From Stictocephala bisonia (Eukaryota > Arthropoda > Insecta > Hemiptera > Membracidae): 64,000 nt of DNA. The position numbers and the translations under genes were made by a program. A model generated the notes under the pieces. That model did no database searches, had not been told where the DNA came from, and was given only the letters and a program-made list of their open reading frames with translations. The stretch lies in NCBI GenBank assembly GCA_035578905.1, contig JAQJVL010000156.1, positions 806,001 to 870,000 on the forward strand, given 5' to 3'. Positions 15,201-23,904 of the stretch are shown piece by piece; position 1 is the stretch's first letter, and every line of letters starts with the position of its first letter.

Positions 15201-18200
15201 CATAATATGGACTCTATAATGTTATAACATGACAGGAGGGAAATTTCTATGTTGGATGAATCTTATTCCACTAAGAGTAAAAAATAAATAGAACACTAAG
15301 TCGATGACGGGTTTACATTATTTTTTTCTTGAAAATAAATTTATACTATTCAATTGTTATATAAAGATTACATAACAATGGTTTTTTATGATTTCACTAG
15401 TTCATTTCCTGGTCGTCTTCTTCGATGTATTTTCTTTGCGAGTGGCCCGACAGTTCTTCGTTCTGATTTTCTCTTCCATTTTTAATCTGCAAGTACCTTT
15501 TTCATTGTATTACGTTTGTATAGAATCATTTACGTAATGTTTACAATCCAAAATTACATACTGGGTTTTCCTGTTACTACTTGATATAATAAATAACTAA
15601 TCACGTTTATTTTAGGATTTAATGTGGCTTTGGGTGAATTAAAGGACCGACCAACTGATGAGGGAACGGGCGTAAAAAGTGTTGAGGCGATAACCTCGAG
15701 ATACGGACGAGTTGAAAAAATCTAAATTTAACTTTTGGTTGTTAATGTTCTAATCCGACATTGTTCATTCAAGAAAAACACTGTCCATGAAACTTCTTCA
15801 CTTCTTCTGTAACCATATAACAGCAAACAAATGGCACAACACAACAGAAAAACTGACTTTTAATTACACTATGTTTTATAGTATAATAGAATTAAATTAC
15901 TTATTTTAATTGTATAAAAATGTATAAAATAAACAATGCCAAATAAATATTGATTGTTTTTATTCCTTTCAAGTATATATGCATAATGCGTTAAATGGAT
16001 GATATTTTACGTAAGAAAACTATCGTCCAATAAATATTTTCTCCTTTATTTTTAAATATTCTGAAATAACCTGTATGACATTTTACGAAGAATATATTTT
16101 GGATATAGAACAGCGTATATATTATATTCGTTGTATATTTTAGTCTAAACATCAATTATAATAATATTTGTTCTATATTTTGAATAGAACAGAAAAGAAA
16201 TCTAGAGCAATGGTAGACATTATGAAAATGTTACGGGTTAGTATACTGTATTTATTTATTGGTTTTATGATTACCCTTATATAACCATACGATTTTAGAT
16301 TCTTACAATTGAAGTGGTGGATTCCAAAAGGGGTTAAGTCTTATTTTAAGAATGTTGAGATATTAGCTGTGTTGTTTCATTAATACCTTCCCCACAAGTT
16401 GTAATTACATTCATGCCAAAACTGCTTAGGTCCACATATATTAAGCAATCAATTTATTAATGTTTTCTAAAACTGATTTGGTCACTTGTGTTATCTTCTA
16501 GACTAGCTTTCGCGAATAGAACTGAGAACTGCCAAACCTCTACCTCCTGTCATGTTTCTTAAATTGTTAAATGTTTAAATTAAATGTTTCTTAAAATTAA
16601 AATGTTATAAGACTTATTTTCTTAAATACTTTGTCTATGATAAACTGAAGCCATTTGTTTTAACTTTTCGGATATTTGTTATCTTGAATATTTTGTATAT
16701 TTTTATGCGAAATAAATATTTTACTGTATAATCTTATTGTTATTTATTAAGATACCCATTGGTAACATTAAGATAATATCAAAATCAAAAACAGTTCAAG
16801 TTAACAAATTTACAATGCAAGTATGTTTTTCAAAAAATGCTTAAGTTGGAAAAAATGCATATATTAAACTATTTTTAATATACAGTTGCTATGTATAAAC
16901 TTTACTTTTAGAATGTTGAACAAACAGTCTTACTAGTGACTTTCATGACTAATTTCATCCAACAATAAAAATTTAAAACATTGCTATAAAACAAAAAAAT
17001 TTAGTATTTAAACAATTTATTCTTTTTATTTAAGCCCTGGAATCCATATCCTCAATTATTTTCAATTTGTATGAAACACTTGTTTGTTAAATTCTCGTAA
17101 TTTGTAATAACATATTATTCAATGCTATTTTTCATAAACATATCCCTTATTTTTAAATTAGAACGGTTCTTCATTGAAATTCTGTATATTTATTTTATAC
17201 GTGCAGTATATACATCTATATAACATATTTTATGTTATATAGATTATATAACAATGTTTTTTTTATGATTTCACTAATTCATTTCCTGGTCGTATTCTTC
17301 GATGTGTTTTCTTTGCGAGAGGCCCGACGGTTCTTTGTTCTCATTTTGTCTTTCGTTTTTAATCTGCAAGCAAATTTTTCATTGTATTTCGTTCGTCTAT
17401 TTTTTTGTTTAAATCTTATTTGAATGCTTTTCAATTTTGTAAACGTTGTTTTACCTTGTACATCGTCTAAGGTTATTTCCAGTTCTTCCATATTCTCTCT
17501 AATTTGTCCTTAATCCAACCTATTTGTTGTTTGAAATTCCAGAGTTTCTTTACAATTTTTTTAGTAATATTACAACAGTATTATAAAAAAATTATTTTCG
17601 CCTTTATTGGGGAACATGAATAAATAATTCAGATCCAAATATTCTATTACATAGAATATTAGAACATAGCATATTTTATGAAATTTTTGTTTACATAAAA
17701 TCTGTATACTTTTTTCAACAAATCTTTTTTAACAAGCCACTCGTCGGATCGCCATGAAACTTTTGGAAGTTGTAGAGTTCACTCCCGGGAAGGTTTCTGG
17801 CATGGTTTCATTCCTTTCCGACTCAAGGGAACCGTCCCACTGGCCTTTAAAGTGTCTGTTATTCTTATGGAGTTATTTTAGTTATTTAATTAATCATCAG
17901 CTTTTAACAAAATAATGAAATGAAAACTTATGAAACACATCCAATACCTGGGGTATCAGGTTAAATGAGTTACTTTATTTATTTGACATCATCAGCTGTT
18001 TGATGAAAACAAATAAAATGAACACTTTGAAATAGGTAAAGTTTAAAATAAACTAAACTAAAACTTAATCACGTAACAAGGCATGGATTGTGTATAAACA
18101 GTTAAGATATACGTTACCTTATTGAGAAAAAAGTTGAACACAAATGGGAAGATAAATAGGAAAAAAAGTCCAATGACGATCAAAAATGAGGATACGACCA

Positions 18201-18231
18201 TCCCGCAACCAGGAAAGAATAGATTTCTCAT
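1..18231 (-). CDS. CD36-family scavenger receptor class B, partial at 3' end
   Basis: Spliced minus-strand gene. Exons in coding order are 18231-18118 (coding part), 10071-9917, 5630-5489, 2638-2423, 1623-1406, 388-109 and probably 51-1. Every intron is GT-AG and phases agree (0, 2, 0, 0, 2, 0), so the exons join into one open frame of about 392 residues. CD36 proteins are cell-surface, two-membrane-segment receptors or transporters for lipids and lipoproteins. Seen here: a hydrophobic anchor at residues about 10-33, the YLFNWTNPE and GPYRFYE blocks, DTGFNDL, and GAPVFLSFPHFY followed by GLSPDPEKH. Six extracellular cysteines (251, 281, 317, 318, 322, 333) match the spacing of the family's disulfide set. 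N-glycosylation sequons start at N67, N97, N103, N211, N242 and N329. Usual length is about 480-550 residues, so the C-terminal part and second membrane segment lie outside the window. I cannot say which insect paralogue this is (croquemort, peste, emp or SNMP-like). Confidence 0.93.
109..388 (-). CDS. Scavenger receptor exon, cysteine cluster and GAPVFLSFPHFY block
   Basis: Acceptor TTATCTTCCAG, donor GTAAGT at 108. It begins by completing Gln282 and ends with Pro375, phase 0. It contains CCNGEC (Cys317, 318, 322), Cys333 in LTACRFGAP, sequon N329, and the most conserved stretch of the family, FGAPVFLSFPHFY with GLSPDPEKH downstream. Confidence 0.94.
389..1405 (-). other. Scavenger receptor intron, no feature seen
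   Basis: A+T-rich intron between the two exons nearest the window start. It has T-rich runs near 840-900. I see no repeat family shared with the rest of the window and no coding sequence. Confidence 0.8.
1406..1623 (-). CDS. Scavenger receptor exon, DTGFNDL and first disulfide cysteines
   Basis: Acceptor TTGTTTTACAG, donor GTAAGT at 1405. It encodes residues 210-281 plus two bases of codon 282 (CA, completed by G in the next exon to give Gln). It contains the family blocks NLDTGFNDLSKVGRIHRWN and DLFPPGL. Cys251 and Cys281 are 30 residues apart, about as in CD36. Sequons start at N211 and N242. Confidence 0.93.
1624..2422 (-). other. Scavenger receptor intron with a weak tRNA-like B box
   Basis: A+T-rich intron. 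Near 1945-1960 the minus strand reads GGGTTCGAAAC, which resembles a pol III B box. There is no clear A box or poly-A tail, so a SINE cannot be claimed. Nothing else seen. Confidence 0.6.
2423..2638 (-). CDS. Scavenger receptor exon, GELLFDGYSDEL block
   Basis: Acceptor ATGTTGTAG, donor GTGAGT at 2422. It is 216 bases, exactly 72 codons, phase 0 at both ends, residues 138-209. It contains VRKTAGELLFDGYSDEL, the family's T-x-GE-LL-x-GY block, followed by the serine/threonine-rich stretch and FAWFYQ. An alternative acceptor AG three bases into the exon would remove one codon only. Confidence 0.92.
2785..3345 (+). repeat. Dispersed repeat R1, copy A, arranged as a foldback
   Basis: Starts with TTACTTTCTCCCATATGC and runs through GCCAATATCTCC and AAAGATGTGAATTATAA. 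From about 3160 the same sequence returns in reverse orientation (TTCACATCTTTCCTG, then TCTGGAGATACTG near 3330). The arms are about 170 bases with a 100-base spacer. Other copies are at 4785-5295, 23905-24415 and 33045-33835. No ORF. Confidence 0.75.
3346..4784 (-). other. Intron segment with a tRNA-like SINE fragment
   Basis: About 3575-3650 matches part of the SINE-like family at 22155-22395 and 27705-27935 (GGATTTTGAATGAGTGTGAT). On the minus strand near 4700-4610, TAGCTTAATGC followed by GGGTTCAAATCC resembles pol III A and B boxes, so a tRNA-derived SINE remnant is likely. The rest is A+T-rich and featureless. Confidence 0.45.
4785..5295 (+). repeat. Dispersed repeat R1, copy B
   Basis: Same family as 2785-3345 and in its fullest form: TTTACTTTCTTCCATATGC, a CCCTGAACCCAAAAAAG block, a run of GTGTGTCTGTC, AAATTTGGTACATATG, and the terminal AGTGTGTGCCAATTC. 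It lies about 200 bases downstream, in gene orientation, of the exon at 5489-5630. No coding capacity. Confidence 0.8.
5489..5630 (-). CDS. Scavenger receptor exon, REKVNLTWNDN block
   Basis: Acceptor GACGTTTTAG, donor GTGAGT at 5488. It starts with one base that completes Tyr90 and runs to Leu137. It contains REKVNLTWNDN (sequons N97 and N103) and the YRQRRTWTF block typical of the family's extracellular domain, and ends DDVITTVNGVSL. A second possible acceptor four bases further in would break the phase with the previous exon, so it was not used. Confidence 0.92.
6206..6249 (+). repeat. Poly-T run, 44 bases
   Basis: Uninterrupted T run inside the MITE at 5904-6823. It may be a simple homopolymer expansion or the poly-A tail of a small minus-strand retroposon. 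The sequence on its minus-strand upstream side shows no recognisable SINE head. Confidence 0.95.
6475..6669. repeat. 48-bp minisatellite, 4 copies
   Basis: Four near-identical 48-bp units containing TTGACGCCCGTTGCCGG and TTGGCGCGCTGTTGCC, with only one unit showing a change. The unit is G+C-rich and CpG-rich, unlike its surroundings. Because 48 is a multiple of three, the minus strand reads as a 16-residue repeat. I take that as a by-product, not a gene. Confidence 0.95.
6824..7899 (-). other. Intron segment, no clear feature
   Basis: A+T-rich. Several CAGCTG E-box-like words near 6880-7020 and a G+C-richer patch at 7660-7740 are all I see. No coding sequence or repeat shared with the rest of the window. 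Confidence 0.6.
7900..8760. repeat. 88-bp minisatellite, about 8 copies plus degenerate edges
   Basis: Unit starts (marked by TGTGTTTGTATGG) fall at 7981, 8069, 8157, 8245, 8333, 8421, 8509 and 8597, exactly 88 bases apart. Each unit has two related half-motifs, TATGGTCAGTGAAAGG and TATGGTTAGTGACAGG, so it probably arose from an older shorter repeat. Edges at 7900-7980 and 8680-8760 are diverged. Intronic and non-coding. Confidence 0.95.
8761..9916 (-). other. Intron segment, no clear feature
   Basis: A+T-rich unique-looking sequence up to the exon at 9917-10071. No repeat or coding signal recognised. Confidence 0.6.
9917..10071 (-). CDS. Scavenger receptor exon, YLFNWTNPE block
   Basis: Acceptor TGTCCGCAG, donor GTAAGT at 9916. 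It encodes residues 39-89 plus two bases of codon 90. It begins EFQLSPSSQIFKHW and contains the family hallmark YLFNWTNPE with sequon N67, then ends NEMGPYRF. It is phase 0 at its start and phase 2 at its end. The split codon TA plus T (Tyr) is completed by the next exon, which gives the conserved GPYRFYEVREK junction. That junction is strong evidence the splice sites are right. Confidence 0.93.
10531..11432. mobile_element. hAT-type MITE (GGACCTTTTCCG family) filled by a tandem array
   Basis: Left terminus GGACCTTTTCCGTTAATTCA and right terminus (reverse complement) GGATCTTTTCTGTTAATTCC, both continuing CTACCACT. Flanks TCATTAGA and TCATTAGC are an 8-base target-site duplication with one mismatch, as expected for hAT-like insertion. 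The interior holds a 26-bp array (10546-11158), a TTAGG-like stretch, and a second copy of the terminal motif at about 11372-11393. Related copies: 34339-34547 and an end at 42194-42221. Confidence 0.85.
10546..11158. repeat. 26-bp minisatellite, about 23 copies
   Basis: Unit contains CACTACCACTGCTTGTTCCA and TCACTT, with two main variants, GCTTG (C) and GTTTG (T). In order they read CCTCTCCTCTTCTCTCTTCTCTC. The seven-unit block TTCTCTC occurs twice in succession at the end, which is a 182-bp higher-order repeat. All three plus frames stay open because the unit lacks stops. The unit begins with the MITE's own CACTACCACT, so the array probably grew out of the terminal repeat. Confidence 0.97.
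11433..12509 (-). other. Intron segment, no clear feature
   Basis: A+T-rich. Contains a run of A near 11762-11772. No coding or shared repeat recognised. Confidence 0.6.
12510..13066 (+). mobile_element. MITE family B (CTGTCGG type), one-ended copy
   Basis: Shares AAGTAATGTATCGTAACTAT, AGAAGCCAAGAAAACAATG, TTTCAACTAGGACAAAAA-like sequence and the terminus CAAACTCGGGTGCACATAAT plus GCCGACAG with copies at 26870-27392 and 37470-38035 (same strand) and 36282-36720 (inverted). I cannot find the opposite terminus near this copy. Non-coding. Confidence 0.7.
13680..13775. repeat. ATAACAAT microsatellite within the LINE 3' UTR
   Basis: About ten imperfect 8-base units (ATAACAAT). It is internal to the LINE, not at its end, because the TTA tail lies farther 3'. 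Confidence 0.9.
13888..15159 (-). CDS. LINE reverse transcriptase, 5'-truncated, otherwise open
   Basis: Continuous frame of 423 residues ending in TAG/TAA context at 13888, with no internal stop. It begins inside the RT fingers (SQFGFKKGKSTEDAI). Motif A is FVDFKKAFD (residues 52-60), motif B is GVPQGSV (110-116) and the catalytic FADD is at 141-144. A YLGIHLD-like block and the C-terminal QYGIEFWGG region with QKYFVRILL follow, as in Jockey/CR1/I-group LINEs. The endonuclease domain and the first part of RT are missing, with a stop directly upstream of the first homologous residue. The intact frame suggests a fairly recent insertion. It sits in the 8-kb first coding intron of the receptor gene, on the same strand. 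Confidence 0.88.
   Translation of the reverse strand, partial: LSRLLNFLETTKFFSLSQFGFKKGKSTEDAIEVLLRNVIENLNSSNKVSALFVDFKKAFDLVNHDLLLVKLEAAGVRRPALNWFRTFLENRIQQVRVKNNLSGEKEVKIGVPQGSVISADLFSLFINDLLLEPFCGKIIAFADDISFTYSSTDWLEISNFIIHDLALLRKWCEKNCMVINVSKTKIVNFDLTGFNFNHSFKYHTCCNINNCSCESVEQVKEVKYLGIHLDDKITFKSHINNLHAEIRKSIRAFYFLRNFCSQNLLKNLYFSLIQSRLQYGIEFWGGTHENLINKIFVTQKYFVRILLFKCHRENTALHFKNLRILPIKNLFIFKVLRMFYKKSGNRGTENLHYTTRSTSQQNFVRPRINKSFFSKTFVYLGPKCFNLLPIEIKNSFNLSIFCKKLKNWLNDTCDINLFFTIVR
15168..15191. other. Perfect 9-bp hairpin just outside the truncated LINE 5' end
   Basis: ATACATAAG, a six-base loop, then CTTATGTAT. It lies immediately upstream (minus-strand sense) of the LINE truncation point and may mark the insertion junction. 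Confidence 0.6.
15357..15520. repeat. Duplicated exon-like block, copy 1
   Basis: About 165 bases matching 17234-17398 in direct orientation at roughly 85-90% identity (TTTCATTTCCTGGTCGT, CTTTGCGAG, GCCCGAC, TTTTTAATCTGCAAG). On the minus strand CTTGCAG is followed by a 29-codon frame (15486-15397) with the same stop in both copies. The 10 differences in that frame include 8 amino-acid changes, so purifying selection is not evident. The plus strand gives an overlapping hydrophobic frame starting MISL. It may be a duplicated terminal exon of an unknown gene or a non-coding repeat. Confidence 0.6.
15616..15725 (+). CDS. Candidate terminal coding exon, unknown gene
   Basis: After GTTTATTTTAG an open frame of 35 codons reads FNVALGELKDRPTDEGTGV and onward to a TAA at 15723-15725. 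Residue composition looks natural and the acceptor is good, but I find no partner exon in phase and no recognised family. The minus strand is also open here, so chance cannot be excluded. Confidence 0.25.
15726..17233 (-). other. Intron segment, no clear feature
   Basis: Very A+T-rich, rich in AATAAA-like words. No coding, RNA or shared repeat recognised. Confidence 0.6.
17234..17398. repeat. Duplicated exon-like block, copy 2
   Basis: Partner of 15357-15520. The minus-strand frame 17363-17274 follows the same CTTGCAG and ends at the same stop. A short minus-strand frame starting MEELEITLDDVQ (17491-17456) ends at a donor-like GTAAAA, but splicing it to 17363 gives an immediate stop, so a simple two-exon gene is not supported. 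Confidence 0.6.
17399..18117 (-). other. Intron segment next to the first coding exon
   Basis: Contains a G+C-richer patch (17735-17865, AAGCCACTCGTCGGATCGCC) that looks like part of a dispersed repeat but has no second copy here. Otherwise featureless. Confidence 0.5.
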
Positions 18232-18235
18232 GGTT
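18118..18235 (-). CDS. Scavenger receptor exon with start codon and N-terminal membrane anchor
   Basis: The acceptor TTTGTTTCAG ends at 18236. The exon opens with four untranslated bases (AACC) and then ATG at 18231. It encodes residues 1-38: a short cytosolic tail with a membrane-proximal Cys, about 23 strongly hydrophobic residues, and FNFFLNK. The donor is GTAACG at 18117, phase 0. The frame upstream of the ATG gives only CD36-unlike residues and has no further in-frame ATG in the candidate upstream exon, so this ATG is the likely start. A strong acceptor four bases before the ATG implies at least one non-coding exon farther upstream. Confidence 0.9.
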
Positions 18236-19519
18236 CTGAAACAAAAGTGGTACATACAATGTAATCAATAGTGGCATATATTTTCTTACTAACAAATTAC
18301 TTATATTTTAAAAAGTGTATGGACCATCAACAAACAAAATTTAGCGAAGTAAACAATCACAATGTATAATCACAATGTTTAAGGTGGTTTCTTAGGGATT
18401 AAACAATACCAAACAAATAAATTTTTTAATATGAAATAGAATAACAGAGATACAAACTTAATGCGAGTTTTAGTTTGATCCCTGTGCTTCTTGTAATACT
18501 GTGTTTGTAAAATTCTTGATAACGTAAACATTTTCGTAAATGTACACAAATAGTCTGATGTTGCATCATTTGTATTAATCTTTAAATTTACGTTTGTTAA
18601 GCCTGTTTTAATCAATTTGAGCAGATATGTAAAAATCTGTATATTTTAAATAAAGATACGAGAAAAACTCTTCATCATCTTCTGTAAGAACTGAATATGA
18701 TTTATGATCTTCAGAAAATGGGGCCTGTTTTTGTTTATTCTGGAATCTAGAAGCTTTTTATAGATCATACTCTTAATTATTTTTCTTCAGTACGCATATT
18801 TGTTCGTAAGACTCTACTAACAATTTACCACATTCAGGTAAGCTTCATGAAAATCTCTCTTACATTATTTTCATAGTTTATTGATAAATATTTTAGCAGC
18901 CTATTTTACTTATACACTTCTTTTTATATACAAACAGGACTCCTTTTGATCCACCACAGGCCATGACACCGACCAGTTAACTCTAAAGTGTCCAAAACAG
19001 CCATACTTGAGAAACTTATCTAAACTAGATGAGTGTGAGTTTAGCCACACAGTTAAAATTAAATGCTGCTTTCAGAATCCTTAGAAACCAGTCATAACCG
19101 TTATAAAAAAATCTAGATTTTGAAGCCCGTTTGCAATACTAGAACATCTAACCACTGAATCACATAATCATAACAAGCAAACAAATGGATCGTTTAGCGA
19201 ATTTATATGTGTTCCACAATAATATTCTGGAACTCTTAAGATGTCTCTACTGGACCAGTATGGTCATGAATCACTCTGTGAAAAACTTGCAAGTAAGTCG
19301 CAGCTTGACGATTTATACAACTATCATAAATGATCCTTTATATGATAAGTCAATCTTAGTTAATAACAAGATAACATCTACCACAGACGTCAAACACTCT
19401 TGTAATATTCATTTTGAAATATGCTCGAGCTGTGTCATTTGAACATCATCATGACATTTTTGTCTTTTCTCTAGCCTCCTAAAGCCTTCAAATTCTGATT
19501 GCACTAATTACATTGCTTT
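18236..19519 (-). other. 5' intron segment with a SINE-like fragment
   Basis: On the minus strand near 19165-19085, GATTCAGTGGTTAGATG followed about 30 bases later by GGGCTTCAAAATC resembles the A and B boxes of a tRNA-derived SINE. T-rich sequence follows. The rest is A+T-rich with no gene. Confidence 0.45.
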
Positions 19520-19718
19520 ATTACACTCTTTTTTATAAATACATTCCCTCATTACACTGTCAAACATAAATACATTCTCTCAGTAAACTCTCATCCACTA
19601 ATAAATTCCCTCATTACACTCCCATCCATAAATACACTCCCTCATTACACTCTTATCCATAAATACATTCCCCCATTACACTCTTATCCATAAATACATT
19701 CCCTCGTTACACTCTTGG
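19520..19718. repeat. 31-bp minisatellite, about 6 copies
   Basis: Imperfect units of ATTACACTCTTATCCATAAA plus TACATTCCCTC. The first and third units are the most diverged. Non-coding. Confidence 0.9.
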
Positions 19719-22009
19719 CCGTTCATAGCAAATCCAATAATCACAATAATATGTTTGTCTTGCTCAAATATCAAACACTAACTCGTCATAACTCACTTAC
19801 TACAATGTACACTACTTGGAAACTTGGGACACATCATTTGTCCGTTATTGGCAGAGTCTGAGTAGTTGACCAACTACAGTATTGGCACTTATTGGTTTGG
19901 AAGGGTTTTAGGAATTTAATCTAGCTTATGTATACTATACTTAACTATAGCTTCGCTTTTGTTGTTTTTCCTTGAATGACTATTGAATTCTTCTGTAACT
20001 AGCGATTCCTTCGCTTGTGTTGTCCTAATAATGGGTTATATAAAAACAAAACGTTATTTGTTTGCTTAGCCATTAACAGGGAGCATATTTAAATAAAGTT
20101 ATTCAACAGTTAAAACGTTCCGCAACCACCAAACACAGTGGTGATCAGGACATATTCAATGAAGCTGATAAATCGTGAATAATTTGAGGGCTTTTTGCTC
20201 AGTTTAAAATGTCGAAATTAATATTATTGTGAAATTCGCAGTTCCTTTTATTACTATACATTCTGTCGGACATTGTGAATAGAACTTGGCCTTGCAAGGA
20301 TTCAAACTAGCAGTTGATATCCTCAATATGGTTTATCGTAAGGTTTCCCCTTGTTGGGGAGATTGAAACGCCCACACAAACCTACATACATATACACTGT
20401 TATATATTATGCCCACGGCAGAAATGTAATTTATTTTTCCAAGTCAAGGTTAGCCGCATTACAGAACTTGTTGCAAACTTCTTTACAAACGTCTAATCAT
20501 TCACATTAAAGTTGAGACGATATTACAAGATCAAGAAGTAGAAACACATGAATTTTAAATTTCAATTAACATACGTATCAAAACTCCACTTTTACAAATC
20601 ATAGAAACTAAAAATCAGGTTCGTGTTATAATATACGTTTATGGACATTTGTGTATATAAATAAATGTACTTCATTTTCTGTTGTGCAATTGTTTTTTTT
20701 TGTCAGACAAATTTTGTGGAAATGTCCTTCTTATTCAACTGCAGTTTTAAAATCATCCTATGTTATCAGTATTCCTACATTAATTATCAATTGATTATGA
20801 ATTAAATAAATTAAATGAAAAATTTCCTGCTCATAATCACAAAATAATTTTCACTAAGATACTGCCAATTATAAAAGAAGAAAATTTTCATATTTAACTT
20901 ATAAATTTACATCAGACAAAACTCGAATAGTTTTTGCATCATTTGATTTGATCATTGATATTTTGCAAAGGTGTAATTTTATTTTCCATTTGTTGTGATG
21001 CCAGTTTTCCGAGGTGTATTATTCGTTTACTTATACGTTCAATCCAAGTGATTGGTATATTAATAGTTAATTTTACTTAACATTTTAGGGGTATAAAAAC
21101 TAAAAATAAATACAAAATACGAATAAATTATATTAATTGCTATATTTTCACGAAATGAAACTTTGAGTTTTAGGGGGTCAAGTATTGAAAGATATTCCCA
21201 TGTTAATCATATGAATACACATAAACCGCTTTCTCAGAAAATACTTCAGGTATTAACCTAAAATTTGTATTCAATGTTTCTTGCTATATAATCTACATTC
21301 TGAACTAAAATAAAGCAAGTATATCAATATTGGTCTCACAAAACGTAAATTTTTAAATGTAAAAATGTTCAATTAAAAAACAAATCAATCAATAAAAAAC
21401 TAAATTTCCCACAACACTTTGTATTGCAAAAAAACATCAATTAGACTTAAAGTAACAACCAACAACTACTCCTAATACTGTATTGCACTTGTTGCAAATA
21501 TGTTCCAATGTGTGATAATTTTGAGATTATATCCAGTGTATAAAACATAATTAATATGTCATTTTAATGTTTTAAGTTTTATTCTTGAAGTAGGGAAAAG
21601 TCTTGAGTAGTGTACGTTAGTTAGGATTTATAACTAAACAACTACAGTAGTTAAAAAATAATCAGACACAATGTATCGTTAATTAGATAACAAATGTAAT
21701 AACATTAAATTAACAGATACAATGAAAAAATTATTAATTAAATTCAATTACGATGATATTCGTTTTCTTAAGGCACTATTATCTTAAGGCACAATTAACA
21801 CTGAAAAAGTTAAATAAAATTAATAAAACATGACTAAAATATACAATATTTATTTGTTGAATTGTAAAAAAACAATTTTTTGTAGGTTGTATGTGGTGAT
21901 TTAATTATTTTGTATCATATTATAAACAATATGAATATGGTATATAACTCATATTCATATATCATAAATACATATGTACATATGAATATACACATTTATT
22001 TATAAATTA
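19719..22009. other. A+T-rich sequence, no clear feature
   Basis: No coding sequence or repeat recognised, apart from a B-box-like GTTTGAATCC on the minus strand near 20300 and an alternating TATACATATG patch near 21945-21995. Confidence 0.6.
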
Positions 22010-22395
22010 CTACGGGTGAACCAGTGGTGAGATGCTGTTAAAACGTGATATTTATCAGACAGATCAATAGTCCATGGGAAATGGCCAGAGTAAGATAAAA
22101 AGCAATTAAATATCTCCTTAAAATAATAATAAAACATTAATATTATTCATTATTCATCGCTAAGACGCCGATCGTAGAGATATGGGTGAATATGAGGTAT
22201 AGTGATGAGTATAGGTGAACGAGTGTAGTCATTGTTACTATCTGAGTTCGACTTAGCTCAGAAAGAACTATTTATTAATAGCCCAATATCCAGAGCAACT
22301 ATGGGACCTACAGCATTACGTAGAATCCGAACCACGTAGTGGTCTGATTTTCAGCTAACTGACAAGTCTGACACTCAGTTCTCTTCCCTAGTTGA
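22010..22395 (-). mobile_element. SINE-like repeat family S, with a SINE body fragment
   Basis: 22165-22395 matches 27715-27935 closely (GAGTGTAGT, CTATTTATTAATAGCCCAAT, TGGGACCTACAGC, TTTTCAGCTAACTGACAAGT). On the minus strand it contains a pol III B-box-like GGTTCGGATTC. 22055-22100 (AGATCAATAGTCCATGGGAA) also matches the body of the SINE at 56001-56220. Non-coding. Confidence 0.6.
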
Positions 22396-22943
22396 TTAAT
22401 TACTTTATTAAAGCGTACAAGTTATCTTTTATATCCCTTGAACTGTTTACTGATAACGGCTGCCTTACATAAGCACAGGCAAATAATTACAAAACTGAAT
22501 CACTTAAACGGGGATACTAACTTAAATCACATACTAACTATCCCCGTTAGTATATTATTAATAAACGAATTAATATAATTTAGTTATGGATTTAAAAGTC
22601 TCTCTTACATACAAATGGATTACCAATCACAATACTGTCTTATACAAACGAGAAATTACAATACTGTACTACCCAAACACGGATGACTTTTTATAAATGT
22701 AGTCTGGTTTTAAAACTCAAGCTTTCATCGAGTCAGATATATTTCATTACATGTACTCTATATTTTAGTACTCTTGGATTCTCTTTTCTTAGTCATCATG
22801 AACCTAATTTAGAAACATTAGCTCGATTTAAATCTGTTTAGAGATCGACCTATTTTAACAGGCAAAGTTAGGGCTAGGAAGCCCTCTCTAACACTTAACC
22901 AACATCTTTACGTGACTTCAGAACCACTACAGTACAAAAACTG

Positions 22944-23542
22944 TTAAGGTGGTGCAATCGATTTTCGATGAGTTAATTATTTCCTAATTTTAAAATAAAA
23001 ATTAGTTTATGTACCTTCCCTTGAGACAGAAAAAACATACATTTTTTTACTACTACATTAGAACATGTGAGCCTTATGAAGTGGTGAATTTAGCTGATTT
23101 TAAATCAACTATAAGACTAAACCATACAAAGTACAAATTAAAATTTTTATAACTACTTTTTTACACACAACTAAAGGGATTAATATATTTTTCATTTAAA
23201 AAAATGTAAAAATATTTAGAATGTTACAGTAAAAAATACCTTATTTAACCTTTAAAATTATAAATATTTTAACATTCAAAAAAATTAAAAACATGTTAAT
23301 CCCTTCAGTTATGTATAAAAAACGTAGTTGCATAAAAAATTAAGTTTGTACTTTGAATGGTTTAGCCTTATAGTTGATTTAAAATCAGCTAAATTCGCTA
23401 CTTCACAAGGCTACAAGTTCTAATGTAGGAGTTAACAAGATTTTTTTTAATTTTTCCTGTCTCAAGGAAAGGTACATTAATTATTTTTTATCATAAAATT
23501 GGGAAATAATTAACTCACCGAAAACCGATTGCACAACCTTAA
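22944..23542. mobile_element. TTAA-flanked palindromic MITE, copy 1
   Basis: TTAA then GGTGGTGCAATCGATTTTCG at the left; CGAAAACCGATTGCACAACC then TTAA at the right. The arms are nearly perfect inverted repeats of about 280 bases (AACTAAAGGGATTAATATAT and its inverse near the centre). A TTAA target site is typical of piggyBac and Sola3 transposases. No ORF. A second copy is at 30011-30754. Confidence 0.85.
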
Positions 23543-23904
23543 GATCACATCGCGACTTCGAGCCCGGACCTAATGCGTGACAAGCCATCCCCTGTTTTAG
23601 ATGTAGGTTAAGTTAGTAAGTACACCTGAAGACGGCAGGAGTTTGTTATACATTCGAAACGTTGTTTGTTTCTTAATTGCTCAAAGCATTGGAAATTTCC
23701 AAATATTATCTACATATCATCCCCTTACCTACAGCGCCCTTATCTACATCTACGCGATAAGAATAACGTTGTTCTATGTTATCTACCAAAGTCAGTCATG
23801 TATTTTCAAAAGTAAACTAGAAACAATTTAATAACATATTAGGATAACTAACATCAAACGTCAAATTGTACATGAGCAGAAATCAAAGTCATAATAAATG
23901 GTTT

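Noticed and set aside
17279..17491. Minus-strand 70-codon Lys/Arg-rich frame starting MEELEITLDDVQ
   Set aside because: Crosses a probable acceptor, and the paralogous block at 15.4 kb does not keep this frame. Splicing at the visible donor gives an immediate stop.
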